Shown piece after piece: positions 58,751 to 64,000 of a DNA stretch of 64,000 nt (positions are counted from its first letter, which is position 1; each line of letters begins with the position of its first letter). The translations under genes were made by a program, and so were the position numbers. The stretch lies in the NCBI GenBank assembly GCA_038501625.1, contig JAZAYU010000365.1, forward strand, positions 62,001 through 126,000, in the 5' to 3' direction. Below the pieces are notes generated by a model. That model was not told where the DNA came from. It ran no database searches and worked only from the letters and a program-made list of their open reading frames with translations. The DNA is from Corbicula japonica. Its lineage: Eukaryota > Mollusca > Bivalvia > Venerida > Cyrenidae.

Positions 58751-59306
58751 AAATTAATGATACCAAGTCACAGCTGTCATTATTAAAGGTAACAATACTT
58801 TCAGAAAAATTAATGATACCAAGTCACAGCTGTCATTATTAAAGATTACAATACTTTCAGAAAAATTAATGATACCAAGTCACAGCTGTCATTATTAAAG
58901 GTTACAATACTTTCAGAAAAATTAATGATACCAAGTCACAGCTGTCATTATTAAAGGTTACAATACTTTCAGAAAAATTAATGATACCAAGTCACAGCTG
59001 TCATTATTAAAGGTTACAATACTTTCAGAAAAATTAATGATACCAAGTCACAGCTGTCATTATTAAAGGTAACAATACTTTCAGAAAAATTAATGATACT
59101 GAGTCACAGCTGTCATTATTAAAGGTAACAATACTTTCAGAAAAATTAATAATACCGAGTCACAGCTGTCATTATTAAAGGTAACAATACTTTCAGAAAA
59201 ATTAATGATACTGAGTCACAGCTGTCATTATTAAAGGTTACAATACTTTCAGAAAAATTAATGATACCAAGCCACAGCTGTCATTATTAAAGGTAGACTT
59301 TCAGAA
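58747..59306. repeat. 56-bp minisatellite, 10 units
   Basis: Unit: AATACTTTCAGAAAAATTAA, TGATACCAAGTCACAGCTGT, CATTATTAAAGGTTAC. Highly homogeneous; variants GGTAAC/GGTTAC and CCAAG/CTGAG/CCGAG mark sub-lineages. Confidence 0.95.
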
Positions 59307-59317
59307 AATTCAACTGG

Positions 59318-59500
59318 ATAAACCCTTTACTCAACATATACTGCATTCTGTAACACATGTGGGACCAGTGTAGAACCTGATCAGCTGGCACGGGTCACAT
59401 CTTGGTCAGAAAAATCTAATGAATCAAAAAGTGAACAGTATAGATCATGATATGATGCAAGAACGTGCCAGCTGCCTGTGATCTGGATCTAAAAAAGTTT
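59318..59500. mobile_element. Family A MITE, degenerate
   Basis: AAACCCTTTACTCAACATAT left, GTGGGACCAGTGTAGAACCT, then TGATCTGGATCTAAAA. The right end is lost. Confidence 0.65.
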
Positions 59501-59509
59501 GGGTTAATT

Positions 59510-60120
59510 TCACATTACAGATTTTGCAAGTTTATTTTCAATCAATCTCACAATTTTTATTTGCAATTTGAAAAATGTTTACCGCCTGCATTAGTTGATT
59601 AAATTTCATCCCTTCTTTATTTCATTTGCAAACTCATTTTTCCTTTTCTTTAATCCATTAAATAAGCATGTTGGCATAGTTCTTAATTGAATTTTCCAAT
59701 AATTTATTTTTCTGCAGAAGTCAATTTCTGTGTAATAAATTACTCTGAATGCCAAACATTAAAATAATCTCAGCAACTAAATTGGAACCTGGAACCTGTT
59801 ACCATTTCTAAACTGATGTGATTTAAAGCAGCTGCCCATTCAAAGTTCTGGGTGGAATACAAGAATATTTATGTACACATCTTTTGTTTTTCTTCTTTGT
59901 GTTTTGTTTTTTTCTTTTTTTAATTCTGAGGAATATTTTTTCTTGACAGGATTAGTTGAAAATCTCCCGCTGTGAGCTATTGCATCTAGTTATGGGTTTA
60001 ATAAGAAATCAAATATTTTATTATTGTTGGCGTAATACTTCAAGAACTTCAAAACTACAAGGGGATTTTTTTTCCCGCTGGGGGCTTTGGCATTTCATTA
60101 TGGGTTTAATTAGAAATCAA
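59510..60120. other. Degenerate repeat region, no gene
   Basis: TTTCCCGCTGGGG.CTTTGGCAT with ATGGGTTTAATTAGAAATCAAATA recurs at about 59966, 60070 and 60470, so the pogo-like MITE (60124-60300) is inserted in a roughly threefold repeat. Confidence 0.6.
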
Positions 60121-60123
60121 ATA

Positions 60124-60300
60124 CAGTAAAACCCCTCATTATGGACACTCGATATTACGGGCACTCCAGTATTATGGGCGATTTTTTAAAGAACAGACAT
60201 GTTCTCTTCTTCTTGATTCAAACCCACAATTAAGGACAACCCGCTATTAAGGACACTTTCCCTCAGTCCCTTAGGTGTCCGTTATAGAGGGGTTTCACTG
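60124..60300. mobile_element. Pogo/Tigger-like MITE (family F)
   Basis: TA at 60122-60123 and 60301-60302. Inverted ends CAGTAAAACCCCTCATTATG and ATAGAGGGGTTTCACTG, with GGACACTCGATATTACGGGC inside. Confidence 0.85.
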
Positions 60301-60974
60301 TACTTTATTATCATTGGCGTAATACTTTTAAAATTTCAACACTTCACAGATGTGAGTGCATCTGTACTAAAAACCTTAAGACAGGTGTTTTATTACATTG
60401 TTCGGTTCATTGAAAGATTCCCTGGTAATATTCTTTTTTGCCAGGATTGGGTGAAATTCCAGGGGATTTTTTTCCCGCTGGGGACTATGGCATTTAAATA
60501 TGGGTTTAATTAGAAATCAAATACTTTATTTTCTTTGGCATAATACTTCAAGAATTTCAATACTTCACAGATACATTTGGTGCATCCTTACTAAATACAT
60601 TTAGACATGTGTGTTTTTTTTTAATTTCATTTCAGTGAAATATGATTTTTATAATTGGGAAGCATTTAATATCTAGAATTTTCATTTTATCATTTTCTAC
60701 AGACCCCAAAAGCTCCCAAGAAAAACAAAACATTCAGAAATTTGAACTGCTAAGAATTTTCAAACACATTACAAAGAAAATAAAAACATCGAATTTGTTA
60801 ATAACCATAAACTGTTAAACAGCATTAAATTTTACATTGCAAATAGTTTATTCTTAAGTTTACAATCAAACTTAAATGAATTTCTTCAAGGAAGTAATGA
60901 ATATTTTGTTGTCTATTAGTGCAATAAATGGTATATCTCCTTCATATTTCAATGGTACATATACGCTTCTTGAA

Positions 60975-61223
60975 GTGATGATTCATCCCATTCCTTCATG
61001 GGATATGGCTGCTATCCCATGGGAACAGTGTAGATCAAGATCAGTGAGCACATCTGTACCATCTAATCAGGATCTACACAGTTCACTTTTGGATTCATTA
61101 GGCTATTTTTTATCAAGTAGTGAACAGTGTAGATCCAGATCAGATGGCATGGATGTGCCAGCTGTTCTGGATCTACACTGGTGGCACATGCGATAGAAGT
61201 GGTATATATGGAGTAAAGGGTTA
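60975..61223. mobile_element. Family A MITE
   Basis: GGGAACAGTGTAGATCAAGA, AGTGAACAGTGTAGATCCAG and the right end ATATGGAGTAAAGGGTTA. The left end is replaced by an ATCCCATTCCTTCATGGGAT hairpin-like sequence. Confidence 0.75.
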
Positions 61224-61558
61224 TAAATATTAGATCAGTTCTGCAAAATAAAACAATGCTTTTTGTTGTTAATTGTTTTGCACTCTAATTTTTATAACAA
61301 ACAAGAAATTACTGCAAGCAATTCTAATAATTGTTTGGCATCTTTGTTTTTCTTTGCCAAAATAAAATCCAAAATGTAATGATATTGTAAAAAAGTCATT
61401 ATTACTTAACCATAAACTAGACCTGTAAGATTCTCGGAAAAAACACCTGTTTGTCTGCAGGAAACTAAATAGAATGTTGAAGCTGTATAATGAAATCCAT
61501 CTATTAATCAAAGACCACCTCTGAGGCTGGATAAAAGAGGTCTTAATAGTGGGGTGGT

Positions 61559-61740
61559 CTTGACCCTTTATATTATATTATATGTATACACATTTTTACA
61601 CATGTGTGATGACTGTAGATCCAGATCAGCCAGCACATCTGTGCCATCTGATCTGGACCTGCACTGGTCACATCTTAGTGTGAAATAACAAAAATAATAA
61701 ATAAAAAAGATAACCATGTAGATCCTGATCAGACCACAAC
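61559..61740. mobile_element. Family A MITE, left two thirds
   Basis: TTGACCCTTTATATTATATT, GATGACTGTAGATCCAGATC and GTAGATCCTGATCAGACC, then lost. Confidence 0.7.
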
Positions 61741-62084
61741 TTTTGCTTTTAAGTTAATGTGATGTAATAAACACACACTTGTTCAGTTAAAAATCATGTT
61801 ACATTGTATAAAGCCCATATCTTCAGAATAACATTGTAACAGTCACAAAATTGAAAGTGGGATTGGAAAGCTGTAACATGTGATAAATTGAAATATGTGA
61901 CAACCTCGTAGTAAATTGTTGGTCCCTTAAGTTATCACCATTGGACAGTACTGATAGAAATAAGTTTAGCAAGTAAATTAAACATGGAAATCCCTAGGGG
62001 TGTCTTAATAATGGAACTTTCTAGTTGTCAGGTCCAGCAAACCATTCTAATTTTGATTATAATGACATACATAACAATGTCATT

Positions 62085-62365
62085 AAAAACTGAGAAAGTT
62101 TAGATTACTTTTGTGCATTAAGACACCAAATATTGATTACTTTTGTGCAATAAGATACATATTAATTACTTATTTACAATAAGACACCAAATATTGAAAA
62201 CTTTTGTGCAATAAGTCACCTAGTATTGATTACTTTTGTGCAATAAGGTGCATATTGATTACTTATTTGCAATAAAACTCCAAATATTAATTACTTTTGT
62301 GCAGTAAGACAGTCACCAAATATTTATAACGTTAATGTGCAATTAAGACACCAAATATTGTTCCA
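62085..62365. repeat. Degenerate minisatellite, ~32-bp unit
   Basis: About eight units of ATATTGATTACTTTTGTGCA then ATAAGACACCA, diverged. Confidence 0.85.
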
Positions 62366-62369
62366 TTTT

Positions 62370-62845
62370 TAATGAAAGGGGAGGTAAATATAAAAAAATT
62401 AAAGTGGAAGTGAAGTTTTTACCTATTCCTTAGAATGCCAGATAAAATACTTTTTTCATAGCTAATTGAGACTTGTTGTCGAAACACACAGAAAACAAAT
62501 TTTCAAAAATCTTTTGTGTAGTTTTCCATACTAACAGTTTATTTTAAGATGAAATACCTCATTATTATTTGGAAAAAAAAACTTGTTTATTACGAGGGAA
62601 GAATTTCCTGCAGGCAATTATATAAGGTTTCCTTTTAAAGGCTGATAACCGAGAAAAGTTCAGGATAAATCTGATTTATGTGAAAGCTTGAAACACGTTT
62701 TTTACAATGCTAGTTTATGTTCGTAAAATGTACTTGATAAACTTATTTTCACATATATTTTTAAGCTTGCTGAATCATTATGTAAAAGAAATAGAATATG
62801 ACATATATGAAAATAACTGTAGAAGACCTAAGAGAATGTGACAGA
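62370..62845. other. No gene recognised
   Basis: AT-rich sequence between two minisatellites. Confidence 0.4.
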
Positions 62846-64000
62846 CCTGCAGCAAATATAGCAGATCTTGAGCTAACTGTGGCAGATATACAGAAATGGT
62901 TAACTGAGGAAGATCTTGAGTCAACTGTGGCAGATAATACAGAAATTGCTGTGGCAGACCTTGAGTCAACTGTGGCAGATAATACAGAAATTGCTGTGGC
63001 AGACCTTGAGTCAACTGTGGAGGATAATACAGTTATTGCTTACTGTGGCAGACGGGTCCGTTCTAATACCCCAAACTACCCCAAACCACCCCAAACCACA
63101 CCCCAAACTACCCCAAGCAGACCTTGAGTCAACTGTGGCAGATAATACAGAAATTGCTGTGGCAGACCTTGAGTCAACTGTGGCAGATAATACAGAAATT
63201 GCTGTGGCAGATCTTGAACCAACTGTGGCAGATAATACAGAAATTGCTGTGGCAGACCTTGAACCGTTACTGTGGCAGATAATACAGAAATTGCTGTGGC
63301 AGACCTTGAGTCAACTGTGGCAGATATACAGAAATTGCTGTGGCAGACCTTGAACCAACTGTGGCAGATAATACAGAAATTGCTGTGTCAGACCTTGAAC
63401 CATTACTGTGGCAGATATACAGAAATTGCTGTGGCAGACCTTGAACCAACTGTGGCAGATAATACAGAAATTGCTGTGTCAGACCTTGAACCATTACTGT
63501 GGCAGATAATACAGAAATTGCTGTGGCAGACCTTGTGTCAACTGTGGCAGATATACAGAAATTGCTGTGGCAGACCTTGAACCAACTGTGGCAGATAATA
63601 CAGAAATTGCTGTGGCAGACCTTGAGTCAACTGTGGCAGATATACAAAAATTGCTGTGGCAGACCTTGAACCAACTGTGGCAGATAATACAGAAATTGCT
63701 GTGGCAGACCTTGAACCAACTGTGGCAGATAATACAGAAATTGCTGTGGCAGACCTTGAACCAACTGTGGCAGATAATACAGAAATTGCTGTGGCAGACC
63801 TTGAACCAACTGTGGCAGATAATACAGAAATTGCTGTGGCAGACCTTGAGTCAACTGTGGCAGATAATACAGAAATTGCTGTGGCAGACCTTGAACCAAC
63901 TGTGGCAGATAATACAGAAATTGCTGTGGCAGACCTTGAACCAACTGTGGCAGATAATACAGAAATTGCTAACTGTGGCAGATCTTGAGTCAACTGTGGC
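62846..64000. repeat. 45-bp minisatellite reaching the right edge
   Basis: Unit: ACTGTGGCAGATAATACAGA, AATTGCTGTGGCAGACCTTG, AACCA (or AGTCA). About 24 units with an interruption at 63047-63118 holding a CCCCAAACTA/CCCCAAACCA run. Translates as TVADNTEIAVADLEP in one frame, but single-base losses (GATATAC for GATAATAC) and two-base gains (CCATTACTG for CCAACTG) break any single frame, arguing against a protein. Confidence 0.93.

Noticed and set aside
62798..63993. ORFs encoding TVADNTEIAVADLEP repeats, and reverse-strand QFLYYLPQL repeats
   Set aside because: 45-bp minisatellite; recurrent one-base and two-base length variants break the frame between units and both strands are equally open.

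Overview
This is a eukaryotic, AT-rich, intron-rich and heavily repeat-loaded window. Three protein-coding genes can be supported. Their proteins look metazoan, and the many small foldback transposons, SINE-like tRNA heads and tandem minisatellites resemble a bivalve mollusc genome. The bivalve assignment is inference, because no species-diagnostic gene is present.

Layout. Positions 1-10.7 kb hold repeats only: a 37-bp minisatellite, a (CT)n microsatellite, and a 4.6-kb foldback composite (5730-10324) packed with a CTCGAG-containing 21-bp minisatellite. A possible promoter and 5' non-coding exon of the next gene lies near 5.2-5.4 kb. Positions 10.7-21.8 kb (+) carry a METTL13 orthologue (eEF1A lysine and N-terminal methyltransferase). 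All 13 coding exons join in frame to 676 codons plus stop. Positions 23.8-40.0 kb (-) carry eight exons of a DPP7-like (dipeptidyl peptidase 2, family S28) serine peptidase. They cover the catalytic Ser, Asp and His regions to the stop, but the N-terminal exons were not found. METTL13 and DPP7 are convergent, with their 3' ends about 2 kb apart. Positions 55.7-57.0 kb (-) hold an intronless 329-residue class A GPCR. The rest, including the last 7 kb, is repeats; a 45-bp minisatellite runs off the right edge.

Mobile DNA. The dominant family ('family A') has more than 35 full or partial copies of about 235 bp. They are bounded by TTAA, begin CCCTTTCC and end GGAAAGGG, and each contains two GATC-rich palindromes. 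Insertions of family A into another family A copy and into a pogo-like element show the TTAA duplication directly, so it looks like a piggyBac-type MITE. Other families include TAA-flanked Harbinger-like MITEs, TA-flanked pogo/Tigger-like MITEs, one Mutator-like MITE with a perfect 9-bp target duplication, 140-bp near-perfect palindromes, a 1.2-kb element with GGGCTGTTT ends, a HindIII-rich CAAGCTTGCG foldback, and a 3.2-kb array of about 20 units of about 150 bp. No transposase, integrase or reverse transcriptase gene was recognised, so all appear non-autonomous.

The three genes have no evident common pathway: METTL13 modifies translation elongation factor 1A in the cytosol, DPP7 is a vesicular/lysosomal or secreted exopeptidase, and the GPCR is an orphan membrane receptor. 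The unusual content is architectural: transposons abutting splice donors, a tandemly triplicated DPP7 exon segment, a triplicated repeat that encodes the end of the GPCR tail, and several layers of nested elements.
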